Part shown: positions 16,028 through 23,397 of the stretch, piece after piece
Position numbering within the stretch: position 1 is the stretch's first letter
How the letters are laid out: every line of letters starts with the position of its first letter
DNA from: PALSA-660 sp036508075
GTDB lineage: Bacteria > Actinomycetota > Coriobacteriia > Anaerosomatales > PALSA-660
Assembly: GCA_036508075.1 (NCBI GenBank)
Contig: DATCIA010000019.1
Span: 1-27,746 of the forward strand
DNA length: 27,746 bases
Direction of reading: 5' to 3'
Translations under genes and position numbers: made by a program
Notes under the pieces: generated by a model
Told to the model about the DNA's origin: nothing
What the model saw: only the letters and a program-made list of their open reading frames with translations
The model's database searches: none

Positions 16028-17469
16028 CGCGCGCTCAACTCCTCCCGTGCGACCTCACGATCATCGAAGTGCACGGTCCTGTCGGAGAATACCTGGTAGT
16101 CCTCATGCCCCTTGCCGGCGATCAACACCGCATCCCCTGTGCGAGCGAGCCGCAGCGCAAGGGCGATGGCGGCGCGCCGGTCGATCTCCACGTGGTGCTC
16201 CGAGGCCGTCGACGCGAGGCCGTCCTGTACCTGCATGATGATCCCGACCGGGTCCTCAGTGCGCGGGTTGTCGCTCGTGAGGACCGCGATGTCGGAGAGT
16301 TCGCCGGCAGCGCGTCCCATGAGCGGGCGCTTGTCCGGATCGCGGTCGCCTCCGCAGCCGAAGACCGTGATCACCCGACCAGGCGTGATCGTCCGGACGG
16401 CGGTGATCGTCTTCGCAAGACCGTCCGGCGTGTGAGCGTAGTCGACCAGCACGGTGAAATCCTGCCCCGCTTCGATGCGCTCGAGCCTGCCCGGGACCTG
16501 GGGAGCGTCGGTCAGCCCGCGGGCGACGGTCTCGAGGTCGACGCCGAGCGCGAGCGCACATCCCGCCGCGACCAGCGCGTTGCTGACGTTGAAGTCGCCC
16601 GCGAGAGGCAGGGCGACGTGCGCGGAGCCCGCCGGGGTCACCAGATCGAACACGGTCCCGAGCGGGCCGGGAACCAGGTCGTCGGCGCGAACCGTCGCGC
16701 CAGCCGAGGTGCCGACCGTCCACACGACGGGGATCTGCTCGGCGAGGCGTAGGCCGTGGGCGTCGTCGACGTTGACCACGCGACGGCCCTCGCCCACGGC
16801 CTCCAGCAGACGTGCCTTGACGCTGAAGTACTCCTCCAGCGTGGCGTGGTAGTCGAGATGGTCCTGACTGAGGTTCGTGAATGCGGCCACAGCGAAGTGG
16901 ACGGCGTCCACACGGTGCAGATCGATGGCGTGCGACGACACCTCCATGCTCACGGCCGACACTCCGGCGTCGGCCATGCGCGCGAGCAGCTCCTGCAGGT
17001 CGCGCGACTCCGGAGTGGTGCGCGAGGCTGGCAACCGCTCGGCCCCGAGCCGCGTCTCGATGGTGCCGATCACGCCGGTGACGCGGCCGGATGTGCGAAG
17101 GATCGAGTCCAGCAGGTAGGTCGTGGTGGTCTTGCCGTTGGTGCCGGTGATCCCCGCGACCTCGAGGCGCTGCGACGGCTCGCCGAACAGACGCGAGGAC
17201 GCGACGGCCAGAGCCTCGCGCGTGTCCCCCACCACCACGAGCGGCGACGCCAAACCCGGCACCTCGCGTGTGGCGACGACCACGGCGGCGCCGCGTTCGA
17301 CGGCCTCAGCCGCGAAGGCGTGCCCGTCGTGACGGAACCCGGAGATGCAGAAGAACGCGTCGCCCGGCCTCACCGAGCCCGATGCGTAGGCCACACCCGT
17401 GACCGGGGTCGCGAGGCCGACCGGACCTGATGCCGGCACGCCTGCGAGCAGTTCGGAGAGTACGGGCAC
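16021..17469 (-). CDS. murE: UDP-MurNAc-L-Ala-D-Glu--meso-diaminopimelate ligase MurE
   Basis: Adds the third stem-peptide residue. The DNPR motif at 400-403 (in TSDNPRTEDP) is the known signature for meso-diaminopimelate rather than lysine, so the wall is inferred to be mDAP-type, as many actinobacteria have. The 482-residue protein also shows the P-loop GTNGKTTT (109-116), TTPESRDLQ, EVSSHAID, NLSQDHLDYH, the probable carbamylated lysine in SVKARL (Lys218), DYAHTPDG, GCGGDRDPDKRP and GKGHEDYQ. The GTG start is 12 nt after the ftsI stop with gagga 9 nt upstream. It is followed at once by murF. Confidence 0.97.
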   Translation of the reverse strand: MPVLSELLAGVPASGPVGLATPVTGVAYASGSVRPGDAFFCISGFRHDGHAFAAEAVERGAAVVVATREVPGLASPLVVVGDTREALAVASSRLFGEPSQRLEVAGITGTNGKTTTTYLLDSILRTSGRVTGVIGTIETRLGAERLPASRTTPESRDLQELLARMADAGVSAVSMEVSSHAIDLHRVDAVHFAVAAFTNLSQDHLDYHATLEEYFSVKARLLEAVGEGRRVVNVDDAHGLRLAEQIPVVWTVGTSAGATVRADDLVPGPLGTVFDLVTPAGSAHVALPLAGDFNVSNALVAAGCALALGVDLETVARGLTDAPQVPGRLERIEAGQDFTVLVDYAHTPDGLAKTITAVRTITPGRVITVFGCGGDRDPDKRPLMGRAAGELSDIAVLTSDNPRTEDPVGIIMQVQDGLASTASEHHVEIDRRAAIALALRLARTGDAVLIAGKGHEDYQVFSDRTVHFDDREVAREELSARW

Positions 17470-17481
17470 GGGTGGGGTTCC

Positions 17482-19311
17482 TCACCGGTCTGTCGAACTC
17501 GGATCTTCATCGGTACCAGCGATCTTCGTCGTTTCGCGCGCCCCTGTGGCCGCTTTGTTGCCGACCTGCGATGATCCCGCCTTCTGGACGCGCAGCGGGC
17601 CGACCGTTGGGGCGGGGGCGATCCTGAGGTGATCGACACAGAAGCGCGCGAGGTGGGAGAACGCCGGTGCGGCGACGGTGCCACCGTAGAGGCCCTTCTT
17701 CGGGGAGTCGATCGTCACGAGGATCAGGACGCGTGGCGCGCTGGCCGGCAGGAAGCCGACGAACGACGACACGTAGACGCCCTTCATGTAGCCGCCGCCC
17801 CCGGGACTGACCTTCTGCGCCGTGCCCGTCTTGCCCGCGACCTCGTACTGGGCGACCGCGGCCTCGGTCCCCGTCCCGTCACGGACTACGTCGGTGAGCA
17901 TCCGCGTGGTCGCGGTCGCCGCCGCCTTCGAGATGACGGGTACCGGCGATGCGGGGAAGGTGGCGGGCGTGGAGCCCTGGCTGCGCAGGAAGTGCGGGGT
18001 GACCAGCGTGCCGCCGTTCGCGATCGCGGCGACCGCACGCGCCAGCTGCAGCGGCGTGACGGACAGTCCTTGGCCGAACGGCAGGTTGCCCATGGAGGAA
18101 GGCGACCACGCCGACATCTGCCCGCTGGACTCACCGGGGAAGTCCACGCCTGTCTTGCGGGCGAGCCGGAACCGCGAGATGTAGTCGGTCAGCGCGGCCT
18201 TCCCGAGCTTCTGCCCCAGCTTGACCGCACCGATGTTGCTCGACTTGGTGACTATCTGGCTGAGCGAGTAGTCTACCGCGCCGCGGGCATGCGACTCGTG
18301 GATGGTGTAGCCGCCGATCTTCAGCGTCGAGGGCAGGTGGAACATGCTCTCGGGGGTGTAGAGCCCCTTGTCGATCACGGCTGCGGCCGTCATGGATTTC
18401 ATCGTCGATCCGGGCTCGTACGCGTCGGTGATGGCTTTCACGCGCTTCGAGTCCTCGGAAGCGGCGGCGTACTCGTTCGGGTCGAAGAACGGGGTCGACG
18501 CGATCGCAAGGATCTCGCCGTTCGTGGGATCGAGGACGACGACCGTACCTCCCTTGGCCGCGAACTTCTTGACCGCCCCGGCCAGCTCGAGTTCAGCCTG
18601 GTTTTGGATGTCCTTGTCGATGGTGAGGTAGATGTCCTGCCCGTCGACGGGATCGACGGAGGTGACGATGCTCCCCGGTATCAGATGGCCTTTGGGATCG
18701 CGCTCCGCGACCATGCGTCCGGCCGTCCCGGCGAGTGTCGAGTCGTACTGCTTCTCGATGCCCGCGAGCCCCGCGTCGTCAACGCCGACGAACCCGAGCA
18801 CCTGACCCGCGAGGCGGCCGGACGGGAAGGTGCGGCGCGAGTCGTCGATGAAGCCGATGCCGTCGATGTTGAGCTTCTCGAGGGCAGCAGCGCGAGGCAG
18901 GTCGACCTTTCTGGCGAGATAGGAGAACGACCCCGACCTCTTGAGGCTCTTCAGGTAGGTCTTCGCGTCCCCGCCCAGCACGCGCGCGATCGCCGTCGCG
19001 GTCGCGGTGGCGTCCTTCACCTGTGACGGGACGGCGTACACCGTCTTGGCGTCGGTCGTGACGGCGAGCGGCTGACCCTCGCGGTCGAAGATGGAGCCGC
19101 GGCGTGCCGGCGTCGTCAGGTCACGTAGGCGCTGGTGCGCGGCGGTGCCGGACAGCGCCTTGGCCTGTACGACCTGGATCCACGCGAGACGGCCCGCGAC
19201 GACGGCGAGCAGCGCCAGCAGGAGCACGAGAAGCACGCCCGGACGGCGCTTCGAGGAGCGGTTGTGCGGCCCTCGCCCGGCACCTCCGCCCTTGCCGGTG
19301 CGCGGTGGCAT
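17482..19311 (-). CDS. ftsI: Septal peptidoglycan D,D-transpeptidase FtsI (class B PBP)
   Basis: Crosslinks septal peptidoglycan outside the membrane, working with FtsW. The 609-residue protein has a basic cytoplasmic head, one membrane span at about 25-47, and a PBP dimerisation domain beginning RGSIFDREGQPLA (72-84). The transpeptidase domain has the three active-site motifs STMK (Ser302, Lys305), SSN (357-359) and KTGT (494-497). It has no PASTA repeats; the C-terminus is a short low-complexity tail. The ATG follows the ftsL-like stop by 3 nt with only a weak RBS, implying coupling. Its position between the ftsL-like gene and murE marks it as FtsI/PBP3 rather than an elongation PBP2. Confidence 0.97.
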   Translation of the reverse strand: MPPRTGKGGGAGRGPHNRSSKRRPGVLLVLLLALLAVVAGRLAWIQVVQAKALSGTAAHQRLRDLTTPARRGSIFDREGQPLAVTTDAKTVYAVPSQVKDATATATAIARVLGGDAKTYLKSLKRSGSFSYLARKVDLPRAAALEKLNIDGIGFIDDSRRTFPSGRLAGQVLGFVGVDDAGLAGIEKQYDSTLAGTAGRMVAERDPKGHLIPGSIVTSVDPVDGQDIYLTIDKDIQNQAELELAGAVKKFAAKGGTVVVLDPTNGEILAIASTPFFDPNEYAAASEDSKRVKAITDAYEPGSTMKSMTAAAVIDKGLYTPESMFHLPSTLKIGGYTIHESHARGAVDYSLSQIVTKSSNIGAVKLGQKLGKAALTDYISRFRLARKTGVDFPGESSGQMSAWSPSSMGNLPFGQGLSVTPLQLARAVAAIANGGTLVTPHFLRSQGSTPATFPASPVPVISKAAATATTRMLTDVVRDGTGTEAAVAQYEVAGKTGTAQKVSPGGGGYMKGVYVSSFVGFLPASAPRVLILVTIDSPKKGLYGGTVAAPAFSHLARFCVDHLRIAPAPTVGPLRVQKAGSSQVGNKAATGARETTKIAGTDEDPSSTDR

Positions 19312-19314
19312 CGG

Positions 19315-19881
19315 CTACCGCGACCCCGCGAGACCGAGGTCGCCGACGAGCAGCGACTGGGCCTCACCGGCCGACAGCTCGACCACCGCGTCGACCACCT
19401 TCTCAAAGATTCCGGATCCTGCGGCACCTGCAGCCTGCGAGGTCAGGGCGGCGTCAGCGGCGCCCACGTCGGACGCGGAGATGTACTTGATCGACTTCGG
19501 TTCACCCATCGACATGCTCGTTGCGGCGATCCCCGCGATGCGGGACGGAGTCGACAGCGCGCTGCGGTCGACCTCGAGCTGATCCACTGCGACGCGCTGC
19601 TGCCTGATGTCGGCCGCAAGACGGCTCTCGCCCACCGCGAACTCGGCTGCGCGTGACGTCAGAGTGACGCGAGCGCCGCCCAAAGCGATCACACAGAGGA
19701 ATACGACCAGGAACCCGGTGAACAGCGAGCGTGCGCGCGCCTCTTCAGCGCGTGCACGGGTGCGCGCGGTGGCATCGGTACGGGGACGCGGGGCGCGCGC
19801 CGGCGGCGTGTCGACGAGGCGGAGGCGGGCAGCGCGAGGAGCCGCCTGCGGCGTCTGCGTCCGGCGTGCTGGCTGACCCAT
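19315..19881 (-). CDS. FtsL-like bitopic division protein
   Basis: A probable FtsL-type divisome protein that would bind FtsQ and activate FtsWI. It is assigned mainly from position (between rsmH and ftsI) and architecture, since FtsL sequences diverge strongly. The 188-residue protein has a long Arg/Pro/Ala-rich cytoplasmic region (1-50), one membrane span at about 52-74 (SLFTGFLVVFLCVIALGGA), then a predicted coiled coil (about 80-115) ending in STPSRIAGIAATSMSM, which resembles the end of FtsL/DivIC coils. About 60 extra Ala/Gly-rich residues follow, longer than a typical FtsL. The ATG at 19881 has ggagg 8 nt upstream; a GTG at 19890 overlaps that SD and is unlikely. Confidence 0.78.
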   Translation of the reverse strand: MGQPARRTQTPQAAPRAARLRLVDTPPARAPRPRTDATARTRARAEEARARSLFTGFLVVFLCVIALGGARVTLTSRAAEFAVGESRLAADIRQQRVAVDQLEVDRSALSTPSRIAGIAATSMSMGEPKSIKYISASDVGAADAALTSQAAGAAGSGIFEKVVDAVVELSAGEAQSLLVGDLGLAGSR

Positions 19882-19941
19882 CGTGTCCACCTCCCCTCTC
19901 TTCGCCGTCGGCGCCCGTCACGGGAAGCCGGATCTGCGTGC

Positions 19942-20883
19942 CTATACCTTCAAAGCGGCCCGGAGCTTGGCGCTCCGGGATCGCGGGTTGCGCTCCACTT
20001 CCTCGGGCGTCGGAACGACGGCCCTTCGGGTGAGCACACGGACTACCGGCTTGACCCCGCACACACATACGGGCAGTTCAGGCGGACAGGTGCAGGTCTG
20101 AGACAGTCGCGCGAACGCCTGCTTGACGACCCTGTCCTCGAGCGAGTGATACGAGATGACGACGATCCGTCCGCCCGGGTTCAGCCAACGCACGGCCGCG
20201 TCGAGCGCCTGTTCGAGTACCTCGAGTTCGCGATTGACCTCGATGCGCAGCGCCTGGAACGTGCGACGCGCCGGATGCGGACCGTCCTTGCGGGCGGCCG
20301 CGGGTACCGCGGACTTGATGATGTCGACCAGCTCGGAGGTGGAGGTGACGGGGCGACGGGCCCGCGCGGCTACGATGAATGCTGCGATGCGCGTGGCCCA
20401 CCGTTCCTCCCCGTACTCCCGAATGACGCGGGCGAGCTCCGTCTCCGAATACGAAGCGACGACGTCTGCGGCTGTCATGCCGCCCGCGGTCGGGTCCATC
20501 CTCATGTCGAGCGGCGCGTCTCCGTGGTAGGAGAAGCCGCGCCCGACGACGTCCAGCTGGGGTGATGAGACCCCCAGGTCGAACAGGAACCCGTCGACGT
20601 AGGGGATGTTGGCCTGCACGAGCAGGTCATCCAGGTCGCCGAAGTTCCCCTTGAGAAGTCTGGTCTGCTGGCCGAGGCGAAGTGCGTCAGTTGCTGCTGC
20701 GAGGGCGGTGTCGTCCTGATCGATACCGACGAGGAGTCCCGACGGTGCGATCCTGGCTGCGATCTCGACCGCGTGGCCCGCTCCCCCGAGGGTGCAGTCC
20801 ACGATGATCGATCCCTCGTGCGGCGAAAGGTGGTGTAGGACCTCGGCCAGCAGGACCGGGGTATGCCGGTATTCCGTTTTCAA
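19942..20883 (-). CDS. rsmH: 16S rRNA (cytosine1402-N4)-methyltransferase RsmH (MraW)
   Basis: An S-adenosylmethionine-dependent methyltransferase acting on C1402 in the ribosomal P site. The 313-residue protein starts with the characteristic HTPVLLAEVL, has the SAM loop VDCTLGGAGHA (28-38) and the downstream GIDQDD, then LFDLGVSS, PLDMRMD, RRTFQALRIEVN and ISYHSLEDR. The cysteine-rich segment CTCPPELPVCVCG is typical of actinobacterial members. The start is a TTG 5 nt after the mraZ stop with no clear SD, so translation probably relies on coupling. A 60-nt gap, unusually long for this cluster, separates it from the ftsL-like gene. Confidence 0.97.
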   Translation of the reverse strand: MKTEYRHTPVLLAEVLHHLSPHEGSIIVDCTLGGAGHAVEIAARIAPSGLLVGIDQDDTALAAATDALRLGQQTRLLKGNFGDLDDLLVQANIPYVDGFLFDLGVSSPQLDVVGRGFSYHGDAPLDMRMDPTAGGMTAADVVASYSETELARVIREYGEERWATRIAAFIVAARARRPVTSTSELVDIIKSAVPAAARKDGPHPARRTFQALRIEVNRELEVLEQALDAAVRWLNPGGRIVVISYHSLEDRVVKQAFARLSQTCTCPPELPVCVCGVKPVVRVLTRRAVVPTPEEVERNPRSRSAKLRAALKV

Positions 20884-20888
20884 GGTCG

Positions 20889-21323
20889 CTAGAGGATGCC
20901 GCTGCGGGAAAGCTCTTCGGCGGCGTCCCAGATGGTGGACTCGTTCTCGTCCTCATAGGAGGCCCACGCCTCGGCATCCCATATCTCGATGCGATCGCCG
21001 ACCCCCACCACGACGACGTCCTTGCTCAGCGCAGCGTGCGCGCGCAACACGGGGGCAAGACCCACGCGCCCGGCCGAGTCGATCTCGACCTCGCTGGCGC
21101 CGGCCGTGAAGCGCCGACGCAATGCGAGGCTCTTGCGATCGAAGTCGGAAGCGGTCATGAGGCTCTCCACGAACTTGCGATAGCCCTCTGCGGGGTACAC
21201 GTACAGGCAGTTGTCGAGGCCCTTGGACACGACGAGATGCGACCCGATCTCGTCGCGGAACTTGCGCGGCAACGAGACGCGACCCTTCGCGTCCAGCGTG
21301 TGCTGGTATTCCCCAAGGAACAC
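20889..21323 (-). CDS. mraZ: Transcriptional regulator MraZ
   Basis: A DNA-binding protein that represses or tunes its own dcw operon. From the GTG at 21323 it is 144 residues, normal for MraZ, starting FLGEYQHTLDAKGRVSLPRKFR. It carries two AbrB-like half-domains, with DAKGRVSLP at about 12-20 and DSAGRVGLAP near 80-90. The same frame is open upstream to 21662, but that part crosses the promoter and operator and has no MraZ similarity. A ggag-rich stretch precedes the GTG. It is the first gene of the cluster. Four GTGGNN repeats lie over its promoter about 60-100 nt upstream, the arrangement expected for autoregulation. Confidence 0.97.
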   Translation of the reverse strand: MFLGEYQHTLDAKGRVSLPRKFRDEIGSHLVVSKGLDNCLYVYPAEGYRKFVESLMTASDFDRKSLALRRRFTAGASEVEIDSAGRVGLAPVLRAHAALSKDVVVVGVGDRIEIWDAEAWASYEDENESTIWDAAEELSRSGIL

Positions 21324-21384
21324 CGCTCCCCGCCCCTCCCGTGACACCAGGCCCCCGACGTGAGGACGATCACGCCGCTTTCGC

Positions 21385-21419
21385 TTCCACGAGCCCCACT
21401 CTATTCCACTGCATCCCAC
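21385..21419 (-). promoter_or_regulatory. MraZ operator (four GTGGNN repeats)
   Basis: On the minus strand, GTGGGA, GTGGAA, GTGGGG and GTGGAA occur at 21419-21414, 21409-21404, 21399-21394 and 21390-21385, with start-to-start spacing of 10, 10 and 9 nt. Known MraZ operators are tandem TGGGN or GTGGG repeats at about 10-nt pitch, so this is almost certainly the autoregulatory site. It covers the -10 element and spacer of the mraZ promoter. Confidence 0.88.
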
Positions 21420-21426
21420 TTTGCAA
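21398..21426 (-). promoter_or_regulatory. Promoter of mraZ / dcw cluster
   Basis: On the minus strand a -35-like TTGCAA (21426-21421) and a -10-like TAGAGT (21403-21398) are separated by exactly 17 nt; each matches four of six consensus positions. Transcription would start near 21391, leaving a leader of about 68 nt before the mraZ GTG. The MraZ repeats overlap it, which strengthens the call. Confidence 0.65.
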
Positions 21427-21634
21427 CACAATCGACGCAGTTCGCCCCACCCGCCGACACCTCGCTGCGCCCGCGCATCCCACCGCCTTGTCGACACGTT
21501 CCGGCCACCCCCGTGCCCGTGAGCGAACGGGCGTGAACTCTCCCGCACCGCCATGCGTCTGAACTGATGTCGCACGCAGCAGGAACCGGGACCTTCACAG
21601 CGAACATGAGTGGGTAGGGAGGACCGTGCGTCGC

Positions 21635-21663
21635 TTGCCGCGCGCACCGGCCCTCGATACAAT
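21635..21663 (+). promoter_or_regulatory. Promoter of the 46-residue membrane protein gene
   Basis: TTGCCG (21635-21640), a 17-nt spacer, then TACAAT (21658-21663) form a good housekeeping-sigma promoter on the plus strand. Expected initiation near 21670 gives a 40-nt leader to the ATG at 21710. This rules out translation from the upstream in-frame ATG at 21626. Confidence 0.65.
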
Positions 21664-21709
21664 CCGAGAGACGAACGCCCCCTACGTACCGACGGAGGTG
21701 AACGAACGT

Positions 21710-21850
21710 ATGACCGCCAACTGGGCCGCGGCAGTGGTGAACACCCTGCTCCTCGCCTTCTTTGTCGTCATCGCCATCGGGATCGCGTTGGGCGTATACG
21801 CCGCGCGCGCCTTGAAGAAGGCCGAGCAGGCGAATCAGAAGACGGAGTAG
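21710..21850 (+). CDS. Small single-pass membrane protein, function unknown
   Basis: A 46-residue protein starting MTANWAAAVVNTLLLAFF, with one strong hydrophobic segment (about 8-31) and a short basic/acidic tail ALKKAEQANQKTE, suggesting an N-out, C-in or anchored small protein. I do not recognise a family. The ATG at 21710 has a near-perfect ggaggtg SD 9 nt upstream and a good promoter in front; the frame extends back to 21626, but the promoter lies inside that extension. It is transcribed divergently from the dcw cluster and followed by two hairpins, so it seems to be a single-gene unit. The codon use and RBS support a real gene. Confidence 0.72.
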   Translation: MTANWAAAVVNTLLLAFFVVIAIGIALGVYAARALKKAEQANQKTE

Positions 21851-21852
21851 CC

Positions 21853-21906
21853 TCGCATCACCGGATGCGATCCTCGGACGCCCGCTCGCCTTCGCGCGAC
21901 GGGCGT
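21853..21906 (+). terminator. Tandem hairpins after the small membrane protein gene
   Basis: The first hairpin is TCGCATC-accg-GATGCGA (21853-21870), a perfect 7-bp stem. The second spans 21878-21906, with ACGCCCG pairing with CGGGCGT and an inner TCGC/GCGA extension, giving 11 bp with one bulge. There is no T-run. They probably end the small gene's transcript before the DUF4349 gene. Confidence 0.5.
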
Positions 21907-21996
21907 TCGCTGTTGATCGGGTATCTCGGTCGATGACGGGAGAGGCGCGGCTGCCCCGGGAGGGGCGCAGGCGCTTCGTATAGGGAAGGAGCGATC

Positions 21997-23076
21997 ATGG
22001 CACGCGGATCGTACGGACCGGCTGCGGCGCGCGTCGCCATCGCCGTGGCGCTGGTCGCGAGCGCGCTCGCGCTCGGGGCGTGTTCGGCCCTGCCGGGGCA
22101 GCAGGCTTCCACATCGGGCGTCTCCGAATCACTCGTCTCCCACGGCGTCCCCTCGGTGGCGGGCGACTCGAAGACGAGCTCGAATGGCTACGGCGCCACG
22201 GATTCCGGGGCGCTGCCCGCCGATGCATCGCGCACCGGCGTCTCCACGCCCGCCGCGACCTCGGTGCAGAAGCTCGTCGTCGTGAACAAGACGATGCGGA
22301 TCGAGACGGCCAAGGTCGACGAGGCGATCGCCGCGATCCGTACGCTCGTGGCGCGCGACGGCGCCGACATCCAGTCGATGAAGGTCTCGACCGCCGTCGA
22401 CCAGCCGATCTACCGCGACCCGGTCCCGCTCGCGGACGGAAGCGTCAGCGGGAGTTCGTCCGGCCCGTTGCGCGCCTACGTGACCGTGCGCGTCCCGTCT
22501 GACAAGTACGCCACCTTCGTCGCCGACGCCGCCAAGCTCGGAACGGTGCTCACCGAGTCCGAGACGTCCGACGACGTCACCCAGCAGCACGTGGATATGC
22601 AGGCGCGGCTCGGCAACCTCACCGCGGAACAAGGCCGGTTGCGTCAGCTGTTCGCGAAGGCCACGAGCGTCAAGGACATGCTCGCGATCGAGCAGGAACT
22701 CACCCGCGTGCAGGGCGACATCGAGTCGATGCAGGCACAGATCAACTACCTGGAGCGCCAGGCGTCGATGGCCACCGTCACCCTCGAGCTGAGCGAGCCG
22801 AAGGCGGTCGTCGCACCGTCCGGCATCGACTGGGGCGTCCAGACCGCCTTCACCGACTCCATCCGCGCGTTCGTCGGGACGATGAACGTCCTGATCGTGG
22901 TGCTGGGCCCGGTGCTCGCGCTCCTGCTCTTCGTCGGCCTGCCGGCGGCACTCGTGCTCTGGCTGATCCTGCGGGCCGCGAACCGGCGCCGCGCGCGGCG
23001 CGCTGCCACGGCGGAAACCGACACGACCGGCGCGCCCGTGGCGCCGGCGACCGACGACGAACCCCCGGTCCTGTGA
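21997..23076 (+). CDS. DUF4349 domain lipoprotein with C-terminal membrane span
   Basis: A predicted surface lipoprotein of unknown function. The 359-residue protein has a signal peptide with lipobox LGAC (Cys29), a Ser/Gly/Thr-rich linker to about 90, then a DUF4349-like region of about 92-325. That region has a beta-alpha start (VVVNKTMRIETAKVDEAIAAI), VTVRVPSDKYATFV, a coiled-coil middle (195-255, including QARLGNLTAEQGRLRQL and AIEQELTRVQGDIESMQAQINYLE), and a hydrophobic segment at about 297-326 followed by a basic tail NRRRARR. The protein would therefore be held by a lipid at one end and a membrane span at the other. The ATG has aaggag 5 nt upstream. The stop overlaps the next gene (GTGA). 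Confidence 0.88.
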   Translation: MARGSYGPAAARVAIAVALVASALALGACSALPGQQASTSGVSESLVSHGVPSVAGDSKTSSNGYGATDSGALPADASRTGVSTPAATSVQKLVVVNKTMRIETAKVDEAIAAIRTLVARDGADIQSMKVSTAVDQPIYRDPVPLADGSVSGSSSGPLRAYVTVRVPSDKYATFVADAAKLGTVLTESETSDDVTQQHVDMQARLGNLTAEQGRLRQLFAKATSVKDMLAIEQELTRVQGDIESMQAQINYLERQASMATVTLELSEPKAVVAPSGIDWGVQTAFTDSIRAFVGTMNVLIVVLGPVLALLLFVGLPAALVLWLILRAANRRRARRAATAETDTTGAPVAPATDDEPPVL

Positions 23077-23285
23077 CCCCGGTCCGGCTGCGTCCCGACC
23101 TGCGCCTCCCCTGGCAGGCCCTCGCCGGCTTCGCCGCCTTGCTCTACGTTCTCGAATCGGCGCTGAGAGGCTGGGACTTCCGCCCCACCCTCCTCGACGG
23201 CCTGGTGTTCGGCGCCCTGACCCTCATTCTCATCCTGCGACCCTTGGTCCAACGGCTGATGCGCGATGACGAGGAAGGCCAGTAA
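23073..23285 (+). CDS. Small two-span membrane protein coupled to the DUF4349 gene
   Basis: A 70-residue protein of unknown function. It has two hydrophobic segments, about 14-28 (WQALAGFAALLYVLES) and 40-60 (LLDGLVFGALTLILILRPLV), and a charged tail MRDDEEGQ. The GTG start overlaps the DUF4349 stop as GTGA, which is the main reason to accept it as a real gene translated by coupling. I do not recognise a family. The gene ends 4 nt before the large inverted repeat at 23289. Confidence 0.68.
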   Translation: MTPVRLRPDLRLPWQALAGFAALLYVLESALRGWDFRPTLLDGLVFGALTLILILRPLVQRLMRDDEEGQ

Positions 23286-23288
23286 CAA

Positions 23289-23390
23289 GGCCGGTATGCG
23301 GCCATTTCAGCGAGACTGCGCGTTGAGCCAGGAAGGCGCCCCCGACAGGGGGCGCCTTCCGCGTCTCGCTGAAATGGCCGCATACCGGCC
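23289..23390. repeat. 102-bp nested perfect inverted repeat between convergent genes
   Basis: The outer arms 23289-23316 and 23363-23390 are perfect 28-bp reverse complements, beginning GGCCGGTATGCGGCC. Inside is a perfect 13-bp hairpin, 23331-23343 with 23348-23360 (GGAAGGCGCCCCC, loop gaca). The inner spacers are unequal, 14 nt on the left and 2 nt on the right. It fills the gap between the rightward small gene (stop 23285) and the leftward permease gene (stop 23398), so it probably acts as a bidirectional terminator. Arms this long and this perfect could also mark a small non-autonomous mobile element. No target duplication is seen at its edges. Confidence 0.85.
23331..23360. terminator. 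Inner GC hairpin, probable bidirectional terminator
   Basis: This is the perfect 13-bp stem with a 4-nt gaca loop inside the larger inverted repeat. Its arm ends AAGG/CCTT resemble the base of a rho-independent terminator working in both directions, although the following T-run is minimal. It serves the convergent genes ending at 23285 and 23398. Confidence 0.65.
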
Positions 23391-23397
23391 CCGCCGC

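Larger units (their letters stand above)
21324..21709. other. Divergent intergenic region between mraZ and the small membrane protein gene
   Basis: These 386 nt hold the leftward mraZ promoter with its operator (21385-21426) and a rightward promoter (21635-21663). Between them, about 21427-21634, I see no gene and no clear hairpin, only two isolated GTGGNN words on the minus strand (21445-21450 and 21478-21483). Short open frames here lack an RBS and known motifs. Confidence 0.7.

Noticed and set aside
21401..21607. 68-residue minus-strand open frame upstream of mraZ
   Set aside because: It has no SD, runs across the mraZ promoter and operator repeats, and resembles no family.
21626..21850. 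Longer 74-residue version of the small membrane protein
   Set aside because: The predicted promoter -10 at 21658-21663 lies inside the extension and the SD serves the ATG at 21710.
23289..23390. Insertion sequence or integron attachment site
   Set aside because: There is no transposase or integrase gene nearby and no target duplication at the repeat edges, so only a repeat is called.
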